NCBI GenBank assembly: GCA_021845555.1
Contig: JAJZVS010000032.1
Span: 1 to 15,892, forward strand
Reading direction: 5' to 3'
Length of the DNA stretch: 15,892 nucleotides
From: Pseudomonadota bacterium
GTDB lineage: Bacteria; Pseudomonadota; Alphaproteobacteria; Acetobacterales; Acetobacteraceae
Each line of letters opens with the position of its first letter. Within the stretch, counting starts at the first letter, position 1. Below are positions 7,826 through 14,943 of this stretch, piece after piece. A model generated the notes under the pieces. The model was not told the origin of the DNA. It made no database searches and worked only from the letters and a program-made list of their open reading frames with translations. Position numbers and translations under genes: made by a program.

Positions 7826-8710
7826 ATGAAAGTAGGCTTCATCGGCGTCGGCAACATGGGCGGGCCCATGTGCCGCAACATCATCCGCAATACCAATCAC
7901 GCGGTCACGGTGTTCGACCTCAACCCCGAGGCGGTCGCCGCCTGCACCGCGATCGGCGGCGCCGCCGGCGCCTCCACCGCCGCGGTCGCCGCGGCGTCGG
8001 ACGTGGTGTTCACCTCGCTGCCGATGCCGAAGCATGTGGAGGAGGTCACGCTGGGCGCCGGAGGCATCGCCGCGCACGCCAGGCCGGGCACGGTGGTGAT
8101 CGATCTGTCCACCAATTCCCCGGCCACCGCGCGGCGCGTGGAGTCCGGACTCGCCGCCAAGGGCGTGAAGATGCTGGAAGCCCCCGTTTCCGGCGGCGTG
8201 CCGCGCGCGACCGACGGCACCATCGTCATCATGGTGGGCGGCGACGCGGCGCTGTTCGAGGCGAACCTGCCGCTGCTGAAATCCTTCTCGCGCGAGGTGA
8301 TCCATGTCGGCGAAGTCGGCATGGGGTCGGTCGCGAAACTGTGCAACAACATGCTGGCGTTCTGCAACGCCGCCGCCGCGTCCGAGGCGCTGCTGCTGGG
8401 CGCCGCCGCCGGCATCGACGTGCACAAGCTGTATGACGTGATCTGCAACGCCTCGGGCAATTCGGACGCGTTCCGCGGCCTGGGGCCGAAGGCGTTCGCG
8501 CGCAACTTCACCCCCGGCTTCGCGCTCGATCTCGCGCACAAGGACCTGCGGCTGGCGCTGGAAATGGCCGACGAGGTGGGCATGCCGGCGATGATCGCCC
8601 CGCAGGTGATGACGCTGATGCGCACCGCGCGCGCGCATGGCATGGGCGGGGACGATTCGAGCGCGGTGTTGCGGGTGTACGAGCAGGCGCTGGGGCGGGA
8701 GGTGAAGTAG
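7826..8710 (+). CDS. NAD(P)-dependent 3-hydroxyisobutyrate dehydrogenase-family protein
   Basis: This 294-residue protein has the typical length of the beta-hydroxyacid dehydrogenase family. The N-terminal Rossmann signature is GFIGVGNMGGPM (G7, G9, G12). The substrate-loop motif reads EAPVSGGVPRA, and the catalytic lysine is K171 in GSVAKLCNNML. The C-terminal helical domain carries the conserved LAHKDLRLALEMA. Family members oxidise 3-hydroxyisobutyrate (valine breakdown) or reduce related substrates such as tartronate or succinate semialdehydes. The sequence alone does not settle which applies. ATG 7826 is preceded by AGGGGGAA. It is the last plus-strand gene before a strong hairpin and faces the convergent EipB-like gene. 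No valine-degradation partners are adjacent, so I leave the symbol empty. Confidence 0.9.
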   Translation: MKVGFIGVGNMGGPMCRNIIRNTNHAVTVFDLNPEAVAACTAIGGAAGASTAAVAAASDVVFTSLPMPKHVEEVTLGAGGIAAHARPGTVVIDLSTNSPATARRVESGLAAKGVKMLEAPVSGGVPRATDGTIVIMVGGDAALFEANLPLLKSFSREVIHVGEVGMGSVAKLCNNMLAFCNAAAASEALLLGAAAGIDVHKLYDVICNASGNSDAFRGLGPKAFARNFTPGFALDLAHKDLRLALEMADEVGMPAMIAPQVMTLMRTARAHGMGGDDSSAVLRVYEQALGREVK

Positions 8711-8756
8711 CCGCCGTCCTCATACCGCGCGCGGCCGCCCCACCAACCCCGCGCGC

Positions 8757-8809
8757 GATACCAGCGGCCCGAGATACCGGAAGAGTCGGTATTTCGGGCC
8801 GCTGGTATC
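8757..8809. terminator. 23-bp-stem hairpin between convergent genes, possible two-way terminator
   Basis: Arms 8757-8779 and 8787-8809 are reverse complements across 23 positions, with one G/T wobble and a 7-base loop (GAAGAGT). It lies between the stops of the dehydrogenase (8710) and the EipB-like gene (8813), suiting both strands. There is no T-tract, so it may instead be a dispersed palindromic element or an mRNA-end stabiliser. Confidence 0.7.
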
Positions 8810-8812
8810 CCC

Positions 8813-9619
8813 TCAGCAGTGCGACGGCAGGGGTTCGAACGCCACCAGTTTGCCGCGCATCACGAAGTCGCCGAAATCCATCCGCAGATCGTCGGCGACG
8901 CCGTTGGTCCAGTAGCGCATGCCCACCGCGTAGTCGGGCAGCATCTTGTCCGCCTTGACGCCGAAGAAGGCGATCTCCACCCGCGCGCTCGGCAGCGCCG
9001 AGAGCGCGGGCCAGGGCGTCCGCTCGGGCGGCAAGGTTCCGGTGGCGACGATGGCGCTGAGTTCCGCGCCGGCGGCGTCCGTGCCGTCGAACACCGGCAG
9101 CGTCAGGAAGCGCTGGCCCGCCTCGGCGGCGCGGATCACCGCGGCGGTGTGTGCCATCGGGAACAGCGTGCCCGCCGGCAGCAGCTTCTGCATCGGCCGC
9201 GGCAGGGTGAAATGCGCCACCCCGGGACCGCCGGGCCGATCGAGCGTGGCCTGTCCCTCGGTCTCGGCGCTCACCGCGCCGTCGGTGGTCTGTTTCATCC
9301 GGAAATCGAGACGGGTGCCGTCCTTCGCCTCCAGCGTGGCGTAGTCGGACAGCATGCGGACGGTCTGACCCTCCGTGTTGGTCAGCGTTAGGTCCAGCCG
9401 CTGGCGCACTTTCCAGCCGGTGCAGGCGTCCGTCACCTCGTAGCCCATCGCCCCGGACGCGCCGATCACCTGGCCGCGGCCATCGGCCAGGGTCAGGCGA
9501 TAGAGCGCGCGGTGGGCCGCGAGGCGAACGGGCGCGGCCAGATGAACCGGCGCGGGCGCGGCGGCCGGCGCGAGAACCGGCGTGGCGAGCAGCAGCGCCA
9601 GCAAGACGAAGAAGCGCAT
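8813..9619 (-). CDS. EipB-like periplasmic envelope-integrity protein (DUF1849)
   Basis: This 268-residue protein starts at ATG 9619, preceded by GGAGAG. Residues 1 to about 22 (MRFFVLLALLLATPVLAPAA) are a signal peptide, so the protein is exported. The mature part matches the DUF1849/EipB pattern in several places: AAHRALYRLTL, GAMGYEVTDACTGWKVRQRLDL, the LPAGTLFPMAHT segment, and a C-terminal YWTNGVADDLRMDFGDFVMRGKL. Only two cysteines are seen in the mature chain: C66 in DACTGW, and C268 as the very last residue. This matches the conserved disulfide known in Brucella EipB, a beta-spiral periplasmic protein needed for envelope integrity. The gene is 92 bases downstream of the MT-GT gene on the same strand and may be co-transcribed. 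The family assignment is from memory of its pattern. Confidence 0.82.
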   Translation of the reverse strand: MRFFVLLALLLATPVLAPAAAPAPVHLAAPVRLAAHRALYRLTLADGRGQVIGASGAMGYEVTDACTGWKVRQRLDLTLTNTEGQTVRMLSDYATLEAKDGTRLDFRMKQTTDGAVSAETEGQATLDRPGGPGVAHFTLPRPMQKLLPAGTLFPMAHTAAVIRAAEAGQRFLTLPVFDGTDAAGAELSAIVATGTLPPERTPWPALSALPSARVEIAFFGVKADKMLPDYAVGMRYWTNGVADDLRMDFGDFVMRGKLVAFEPLPSHC

Positions 9620-9630
9620 GCGTCTCTCCG

Positions 9631-9673
9631 AAGGGGGCAAGGCCAGGGGGACCAGGCCAGGGGGGCAAGGCAG
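9631..9673. repeat. Three imperfect ~14-bp G-rich tandem repeats
   Basis: AGGGGGCAAGGCC-like units occur about three times in a row in the spacer between the MT-GT stop and the EipB-like start. They lie just upstream of the EipB ribosome-binding site. The role is unknown; slippage is likely. Confidence 0.6.
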
Positions 9674-9711
9674 GATAGCGCCGCCGCCGGCAACCGGCCG
9701 GCGCGGCATCG

Positions 9712-11418
9712 TCACTCGGCCGGCACGGTCTCCAGCAGCCAGGGCACGCGGGCGCGCAAGGCGGCGGTCAGTTCCTCGCGGCGCTGCCACAGCGCGCGGT
9801 ACCAGGCGATGCGCGGCGCCACCTGGTAGGCCAGCATCCGTTCCTCGGCCACATACTCCCGCGCCGCCTCGCCGAGCGCGCGCGCCAGTTCGGGCATCGC
9901 GATCAGGTGCAGCAGCTTGGCGCGCAGGCTGTCGGCATCGGTGAAGATCAGCCCGGTGCGGCCGTCCACGATGGTATCGGCATAGACCACCGGGCTCGCC
10001 AGCGCGGCCACCCGGCAGGCGCCGGCCTCGATGAATTTCAGATCCGACTTGGCGCGGTTGAACGCGGTATCGGCCAGCGGCATCAGCGCGATCTCGCACT
10101 GGCCCAGCAGCCGCAGATAGGTGTCGTGGTCGCAGGTGGGGGTGAACGCCTTGTGTGGCGTGTCCAGCGCGTCGAAGAACGCGCGGTCGTGCACCACCTC
10201 GAAGCGCAGTCGCTCCCCGGCCACCGCGGCGACCGCGTTCAGCGTGTCCATCAGCCCGTCCCAGTCGCGCTCGCGGTTGAGCGCACCGAAGAACAGCGTC
10301 AGCCGGTCGGGATCGGCGAAATTCGCGGGCTCGGGCAGGAACGGCATCGCGTTGGGGAACACCGCGACTTCCGGGTTGCGGTCGCGCAGCAGTTCCCCCA
10401 GCGCCGGCGTGCTGGTCTGCACCGCATGCACGCCGCTGAACGTCAGGTTCGCGCCCTCCGGGCGGGCGAAGAAATCCGGGTGGTCGTCGAACTCGGTCAC
10501 CACCAGCCAGTTCCGCGCCAGCAGGCGGCGCAGGATCGCCGCGCCCTCCGCCCCCGCCAGCAGCGGGCGGTGCAGCACGCAGATCTGCGGCCCGTCGGTG
10601 CCGGCGGCGGGGATCTCCGCCAACGGATCGATCCGGGTGATGACGCAGGGGTCGGTCGCCAGCGCCTGCATCGGATGGATCACGCGCAGATGCGAGACCC
10701 CGCCGATCGGGGCGAGCATGGTGCCGGCGACCACCATCCGCGCCTGCGGCTGGCGTCGGGCGCGCCAGACGAATTGCAGCGGCGCGGCGCGCTGGAGGTA
10801 TTGTTTCGGATCGATGCCGAGGCCCGCCAGCCCCGGCGCCAGCGCCGCGACGAAGCGTTCGGCCTCGGCCGGGCGGAACACGCGGGGGGTGACGTCGCAG
10901 GGCGCGAGGCCGGCCGCCTCCAGCAGCTTCCCCATCGACTCCAGGTTGAACCAGCGCAGATGGCCCTCGTCGAACAGGCCCTCCCGGGCGTACGCCCAGG
11001 TGCCGGAGAGCAGCCGCGCGACGAAGCTCCAATGTTCCACGTTCGGCACGCAGACCAGCGCGACGCCATCGGGCGCCAGCGCAGCGGCATGGGCGCGCAG
11101 CACGGCGAGCGGATCGCGCAGATGCTCCAGCAGGTCGCCGTAGATCACGCAGTCGAGCGGGGAATCCAACACGAACGGCAGCGGATCGGCCTCGACATCC
11201 ACGACCGCCACTTCGTCCAGTTGCTCGGCGGCGAGGGTGGCCTGCTCGGGGTCGGTCTCGATGCCGAGCAGCAGGGCGCCCGGGTTGCGCGCGCGATAGG
11301 CGGCGAGCAGCGATCCGCTGCCGCAACCCACGTCGAGCACGCTGCGGGCGGCGAGCGGGATACGGGCGAGCAGATCGGGGTTGTGCGGGGCGGCGGGCGG
11401 GGCGGGGACGGCGGGCAA
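9712..11418 (-). CDS. Methyltransferase-glycosyltransferase fusion protein
   Basis: This 568-residue protein has two enzymatic parts. Residues about 10-215 form a class I SAM-dependent methyltransferase, with motif I VLDVGCGSG (27-35), an acidic IETD after strand 2, and the familiar LLEHLRDP. Residues about 225-540 look like a GT-B glycosyltransferase. They show GGVSHLRVIHPM near the start, FDDHPDFF, FNRAKSDLKFIEAGACRVAAL, and VVYADTIVDGRTGLIF, the usual GT4-like donor-binding end. The only usable start is TTG 11418: no ATG or GTG lies between it and the upstream SDR stop, and the next GTG would cut motif I. GGAG stands nine bases before it. It follows the SDR in the same frame with 36 bases between. 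A role in making or modifying a surface polysaccharide or glycoprotein is inferred. Confidence 0.82.
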   Translation of the reverse strand: MPAVPAPPAAPHNPDLLARIPLAARSVLDVGCGSGSLLAAYRARNPGALLLGIETDPEQATLAAEQLDEVAVVDVEADPLPFVLDSPLDCVIYGDLLEHLRDPLAVLRAHAAALAPDGVALVCVPNVEHWSFVARLLSGTWAYAREGLFDEGHLRWFNLESMGKLLEAAGLAPCDVTPRVFRPAEAERFVAALAPGLAGLGIDPKQYLQRAAPLQFVWRARRQPQARMVVAGTMLAPIGGVSHLRVIHPMQALATDPCVITRIDPLAEIPAAGTDGPQICVLHRPLLAGAEGAAILRRLLARNWLVVTEFDDHPDFFARPEGANLTFSGVHAVQTSTPALGELLRDRNPEVAVFPNAMPFLPEPANFADPDRLTLFFGALNRERDWDGLMDTLNAVAAVAGERLRFEVVHDRAFFDALDTPHKAFTPTCDHDTYLRLLGQCEIALMPLADTAFNRAKSDLKFIEAGACRVAALASPVVYADTIVDGRTGLIFTDADSLRAKLLHLIAMPELARALGEAAREYVAEERMLAYQVAPRIAWYRALWQRREELTAALRARVPWLLETVPAE

Positions 11419-11454
11419 AACCTGGGGCTCCGGCGGCGGAAAGACCGCACCCTG

Positions 11455-12213
11455 TCAGAGCGCGAGGCCGCCGTCCACCGGCAGCAACGCGCCGGTGAGG
11501 CCGGTTGGTTCGGGGGCGAGCAGGAAGGCGATCGCGGCGGCAACCTCCTCCGGACGGCCCAGCCGGCCGAGCGGAATCTGCGCGATCTGGGCGCCCAGCC
11601 GGGCGGGGTCCACCGCGGCCCGGGTGCCGGCGTCCTTGCGGATGAAGCCGGGGATGACGGCGTTCACCGCGATACCGCGCGGGGCGAGCTCGGCGGCGAG
11701 CGCGCGCACCAACGCCTCCAGCCCCGCCTTGGCGGCGGCGGAGGCGGGGAAGACCGGCACGCCGGGGCGGAACACATGGGCGACGAAGGAGGAGACGGCG
11801 ACGATGCGCCCGCTGCCGTCCGGCAGGTGCGGGAGGGCGGCGCGGGACAGGCGGGCGAAGCCGGCGAGAATGGTCTCGATCGAGCGGGCGAGGGCGGCGT
11901 CCGTCAGGTCGGCAAGCGGGGTGGCGTCGGCGAAGCCGGCATTGGCGATCAGCGCGTCGATCCGGCCGAACCGGGCCAGCGTGGCGGCGATCAGGGCGGC
12001 CGGGACGGCGGGGTGGGCGAGGTCGCTGACGAGCGTTTCCGTTACTGCCCCGGCGGCGCGGGCGGCGGCGGCGGTCGCTTCCAGCCCGGCGCGGTTGGCG
12101 CGCGTATGCAGCGCGAGCGCGACGCCGGGGGCAGCCAAGCGGCGGGCCAGGGCGGCACCGATGCCGGAAGCGGCGCCGGTGATGAGGAAAACGCGGGGCG
12201 GCGCACCGGTCAT
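11455..12213 (-). CDS. Short-chain dehydrogenase/reductase-family protein lacking the catalytic tyrosine
   Basis: This 252-residue protein has a normal SDR length and a FabG-like course. The cofactor motif is TGAASGIG (12-19). NAG is at 91-93, and serines S141/S142 sit at the usual position after RIVAV. The end is the typical GRLGRPEEVAAAIAFLL and LTGALLPVDGG. The usual YxxxK is absent: the region reads FPASAAAK with K162, so F155 or S158 stands where Tyr is expected. The predicted chain contains no tyrosine at all. It may be an inactive or non-oxidoreductase SDR, or may use another acid. ATG 12213 begins just before the motif. GTG 12240 is an alternative start, adding nine residues and overlapping the PEP-CTERM stop. 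It is co-directional with PEP-CTERM and MT-GT, probably in one operon. Confidence 0.85.
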   Translation of the reverse strand: MTGAPPRVFLITGAASGIGAALARRLAAPGVALALHTRANRAGLEATAAAARAAGAVTETLVSDLAHPAVPAALIAATLARFGRIDALIANAGFADATPLADLTDAALARSIETILAGFARLSRAALPHLPDGSGRIVAVSSFVAHVFRPGVPVFPASAAAKAGLEALVRALAAELAPRGIAVNAVIPGFIRKDAGTRAAVDPARLGAQIAQIPLGRLGRPEEVAAAIAFLLAPEPTGLTGALLPVDGGLAL

Positions 12214-12232
12214 CCGGGCCGGCGCGCGGTAT

Positions 12233-13672
12233 TCAGACACGGCCGGTCCGGCGCCGGACGAGGCCGAGGCCAACCAGCCCGAAGCCGAGCATGGCGATGG
12301 CGGCGGGTTCGGGGACCGCGGTGCCGATCTGGGTGATGACGGTGCCCCAGGAGCTGTTGGTCAGCGCATATTCCTGGAACAGCCAGAAGTTGGCCGGGTT
12401 GGTGGGATCGACCGTGGTCCAGCTGTAGTCGCCCCAGCGGTTCGTGCCGCCAGGCGCGTTGGAGTAGTTGCTCGCCGGGCTGGTGTAGGCGATTTGCGGG
12501 GCGCCGCAGGCGCCGGTGACCGCTGAGCAGATTTCATAATAGTCGGTGATGTTCTGGCTGCTGCCCGAGCCGTTGAACGCCACCACGAAGGTGCCGTTGG
12601 CGTTGGCCGAGATCGAGCCATAGGTCAGATCGAGTCCGGAGATGCCGATCAGCCCCGTGGTCACGGTCTGGGTGGCGGTATTCAGGACGTTCCAGGCGAT
12701 CTGGTCCTGCGTGCCGCTGGAGACGGTGTTGGCGAAATAGATGTTGTTGCCGACCTGGTACGCGCCGGAGCCGATCCGGTTGTCGCCCGGGTCGTAGGTG
12801 ACGCCACCGGGCTGGGTCGGAGCGACCGGGGCGTTGTTGAAGAGCTGCGCGTAGAGGTTGCCGCGCGCCAGGGTCGCGCCCGCCGCGTTAGCGCCGCTGA
12901 CCGTGGAAACGGTATAAACCGCAGTGGTGCCGGTCACTCCGACGCTCAGCACCGTGGTGCTGGTCCCGCCAGTGGTGGCGTTCGTCACCGCCTGCGGCGC
13001 GACACCGACGTTGCTGGTCTGGATGAAGCTCGACTGGTTCGCCAGGGTCGGTGTGGCCGCGGTCAGGCTCGATTTAGGGATCGAGTAGAGCGAGCTGCCG
13101 AGGTAGCTGCTCGTGCTGGTCGAGAAATCATTGGTGCCGATCGTCACCGCCGCGCCATTCACGCCGAGGGTGGGGAAATCGGCGAAGGTGGCGTTGCTCG
13201 CGCTGGCGAAAGAGAGCGTGGTGAAGCCGCCGGTCGGGTTGGCCCCGGCGGAGACCGCCACCAGAACGCTGTTCGGATTGCTGTTGCTGCCGCCCGGCAC
13301 CGTGATGGCACTGGCGAACCAGCGCTGACTCGACGGATCGAAGATGATGCGCGGGTCGGAGAGCTGCCCGCCGATCCCGCCGAAGAACGTGTTCAACGAC
13401 GTCTGCGAAACCTGCGTGCCCGTGGTGGAGTCGATCGTCGCCACCCCGTTCAGCAGCTGGACGACATAGCCGTTCCCCACCGCGCCGCCCATGTCCGGCG
13501 GGACGTAGCCGGAGACGGCGGAAGTGCCGCCCTGGAACTGTTGCAGAATCGCCGCCCGCGCGGTCCCGCCCGCCACGCCCAGCCCAAGCGCGGCACCGAG
13601 CACTGCCCCAACCAGCCGAACCGCGCTAAACCGCGCCGACGCACCGTGCGTCGTACCGCCGAGCACTCGCAT
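12233..13672 (-). CDS. PEP-CTERM sorting-domain surface protein
   Basis: This 479-residue protein begins with a signal peptide (hydrophobic VRLVGAVLGAALGLGVAGG, likely cut after TARA near residue 40). It ends in the tripartite exosortase signal: VPEP at about 453-456, the hydrophobic AIAMLGFGLVGLGLV, and the basic RRRTGR. The mature region is rich in Gly, Ser, Thr, Asn and Ala, poor in Lys, and looks like a secreted beta-rich protein. Recurrent phrases such as FADFPTLGVNG, GGVTYDPGDNRIG and TNRWGDYSWTTVDPTNP are present. The last includes an RWGDYS motif that I recall from other secreted proteins but cannot name. Exosortase cuts such proteins at PEP in the inner membrane; no exosortase gene lies in this window. 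ATG 13672 has AGGGGG about a dozen bases upstream. The SDR begins 19 bases after its stop. Confidence 0.9.
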   Translation of the reverse strand: MRVLGGTTHGASARFSAVRLVGAVLGAALGLGVAGGTARAAILQQFQGGTSAVSGYVPPDMGGAVGNGYVVQLLNGVATIDSTTGTQVSQTSLNTFFGGIGGQLSDPRIIFDPSSQRWFASAITVPGGSNSNPNSVLVAVSAGANPTGGFTTLSFASASNATFADFPTLGVNGAAVTIGTNDFSTSTSSYLGSSLYSIPKSSLTAATPTLANQSSFIQTSNVGVAPQAVTNATTGGTSTTVLSVGVTGTTAVYTVSTVSGANAAGATLARGNLYAQLFNNAPVAPTQPGGVTYDPGDNRIGSGAYQVGNNIYFANTVSSGTQDQIAWNVLNTATQTVTTGLIGISGLDLTYGSISANANGTFVVAFNGSGSSQNITDYYEICSAVTGACGAPQIAYTSPASNYSNAPGGTNRWGDYSWTTVDPTNPANFWLFQEYALTNSSWGTVITQIGTAVPEPAAIAMLGFGLVGLGLVRRRTGRV

Positions 13673-13738
13673 GCAGTCACCCGCCCCCTGGAAAAACAGC
13701 GCGCGGGCGTCGCGCGATGACGTTCTGACGTGTCGTTA

Positions 13739-13767
13739 ACACTACCGTAGGATGCAGCCCGATTCAA
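13739..13767 (-). promoter_or_regulatory. Possible promoter of the PEP-CTERM operon
   Basis: On the minus strand TTGAAT (13762-13767) and TAGTGT (13739-13744) are 17 bases apart, about 70 bases before ATG 13672. Just downstream, TGACGT occurs twice (13718-13723 and 13726-13731) in the leader, a possible regulator site. Both are weak, pattern-only calls. The segment lies outside the inserted element, so the insertion left it intact. Confidence 0.3.
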
Positions 13768-13825
13768 CCGTCCATTCGGCCGATCCCGCCGATGTCCCGT
13801 CGTTGACGGCCCCCGGCGGTCCGCC

Positions 13826-13830
13826 GCTAT
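13826..13830. repeat. Left copy of the 5-bp target-site duplication GCTAT
   Basis: GCTAT directly abuts the TG terminus of the element. The same five bases directly follow its CA terminus at 15695-15699. Confidence 0.8.
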
Positions 13831-13854
13831 TGTTGGCTGCCGCATAACCTGTCA
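13831..13854 (+). repeat. Left terminal inverted repeat
   Basis: This 24-bp end begins TGTTGGCTGCCG and finishes ATAACCTGTCA. Compared with the reverse complement of 15671-15694 it differs at positions 4, 7, 10, 18, 19 and 20 only. The inner GGCTGNCGCATANCCTGTCA recurs at 13890-13909. Confidence 0.78.
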
Positions 13855-13889
13855 CTGGTCCCCGGGGAACGCCTACGGGAACCGTTCCC

Positions 13890-13962
13890 GGCTGACGCAT
13901 ATCCTGTCATCGCTGGACCCATAACCTGTCACTAACCGAACCCCTGGAACCATAACCTGTCA
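13890..13962 (+). repeat. Three internal copies of the left end motif
   Basis: Copies end in CCTGTCA at 13909, 13931 and 13962. The first (13890-13909) matches the terminal copy at 18 of 20 positions. The other two (13912-13931 and 13943-13962) share CTGGAMCCATAACCTGTCA. Spacing is irregular, as in the recombinase-binding arrays of Tn7-like ends. A weaker candidate, TGTCGCATATCC, lies at 14218-14229. Confidence 0.75.
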
Positions 13963-14011
13963 TAATCCGAACCGGAGCCGCGGCGGGGGAGGACACCACA
14001 CTTCGTGGCCC

Positions 14012-14167
14012 TCACCGAGGACAGCCACGGACAGCTGCGTTCTCCACCCCCAGCGCCACGCTCTCCGCCGCGGCCCCGCGACCGATCGTGCCGAAATCCC
14101 GCCGGAACGCATCCCCCGTCCCGGTCAGCGCCGGCGCGCCGGACAGCTGCACGATCTGCGCGGTGGC
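14012..14167 (-). pseudogene. Coding fragment of a secreted repeat-type protein
   Basis: Read on the minus strand, 51 residues between two stops look protein-like: ATAQIVQLSGAPALTGTG followed by DAFRRDFGTIGRG and AAESVALGVENAA. The DFGTI...LGVENAA pattern recalls beta-sandwich repeats of large secreted proteins, such as choice-of-anchor or autotransporter types. There is no start codon and a TAG stands directly upstream at 14168-14170, so it is not an intact gene. It is as G+C-rich as the host genes, unlike the neighbouring cargo gene. Assignment is tentative. Confidence 0.35.
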
Positions 14168-14170
14168 CTA

Positions 14171-14206
14171 GTTCGCGTTCCCAGTCTCGTTCGCGTTCCC
14201 AGTCTC
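14171..14206. repeat. Two 18-bp perfect tandem repeats
   Basis: GTTCGCGTTCCCAGTCTC occurs twice head to tail inside the element, between the coding fragment and the cargo gene's stop. It may mark a past rearrangement junction. Confidence 0.85.
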
Positions 14207-14281
14207 GTCGAGCAGCATGTCGCATATCCCACTCCCCGGTAACGGGCGACGCCCGATCAGACGGCAATCGTGGTGAACTAC

Positions 14282-14872
14282 CTACAGATTCTCGACCAAC
14301 CGCGGTTCTTTGATGAATTCACCTGACTCCGTAAAGTAACATCGAATCGGAATGCTATACTGGATGGCGAATGCGTTGATCAGATCAAGTAGGGTGCGAT
14401 TGTTTATGATACTACCCCAAAAACTAACTGGCCCGCGCTTTCGGAATAAATGCGTAAATGAAGGGTGCACGCGCGAATCCTGGTCTATAAAGAAAGAAAC
14501 GAGCGGGCCAGACCCATACATACTAGGCATGGTATACACTCGAACCCCTTTAACATTCCGCCATTCAATCGTTCTCCACCGGAATCCGAGGAGTGTGGCG
14601 GTGATTGCCTTCTCGTCAACACAGATCGTCGAGGCCTGGAAGCGAGCTGCAAGATACATGGGAAGAATGAACGCGTAGGTGCACAGCCCTAAGACAACAC
14701 CGCCAACCGTGGCCCCGCCTTCTACAAGAGATGCCGACGCCCAGGCGCCACCGGCAACCAGAGTCAGAGCAGTGTCTATGGCCATAATTTTTGATCTCTT
14801 GTAGTGGAAGAATTCAGGACTCCCCGATGTCGATATCTTCGGGGGAACCTGTTCCGACTGTTGCTGCAGCAT
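14282..14872 (-). CDS. Cargo gene: small membrane protein with possible bacterial PH-like domain
   Basis: The protein is 196 residues from ATG 14872, chosen because GAGG lies eight bases upstream. In-frame starts at 14968, at 15010 (GTG) and at 14786 are weaker alternatives. A polar N-terminal segment is followed by two hydrophobic stretches, at about 30-50 (IDTALTLVAGGAWASASLV) and 53-76 (ATVGGVVLGLCTYAFILPM). After these comes a soluble part with ICVDEKAITATLLGFRWRTIEWRNVKGVRVY, a strand pattern like bacterial PH-type domains found behind two-helix membrane anchors. The topology suggests an inner-membrane protein with a cytoplasmic domain. It is visibly AT-richer than everything around it (by eye about half G+C) and uses rare-for-host codons, which points to horizontal acquisition. 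I cannot assign a function. It is the only intact gene between the element's ends. Confidence 0.72.
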   Translation of the reverse strand: MLQQQSEQVPPKISTSGSPEFFHYKRSKIMAIDTALTLVAGGAWASASLVEGGATVGGVVLGLCTYAFILPMYLAARFQASTICVDEKAITATLLGFRWRTIEWRNVKGVRVYTMPSMYGSGPLVSFFIDQDSRVHPSFTHLFRKRGPVSFWGSIINNRTLLDLINAFAIQYSIPIRCYFTESGEFIKEPRLVENL

Positions 14873-14943
14873 AGGTCTGACCTCATTTGCGGATGAAGTG
14901 CCCGAGATGTCAGGCGCAAGGCGGCTAGGGACGTCGTAGCTGC

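Noticed and set aside
6806..8638. A 610-codon minus-strand open frame
   Set aside because: It lies antisense to the EAL C-terminus, fdxA and the dehydrogenase, all with clear motifs. Its His/Arg/Gly-rich product is typical of a high-G+C shadow frame.
9907..12336. An 809-codon plus-strand open frame
   Set aside because: It is antisense to the MT-GT and SDR genes. The product is low-complexity (Gly/Arg/Gln/His-rich) with no recognisable domain.
13843..13963. Repeated CATAACCTGTCA motifs as a possible CRISPR or iteron array
   Set aside because: The repeats are short, unevenly spaced (55, 22 and 31 bases), and have inverted counterparts at 15651-15690. They fit transposon end-binding sites better.
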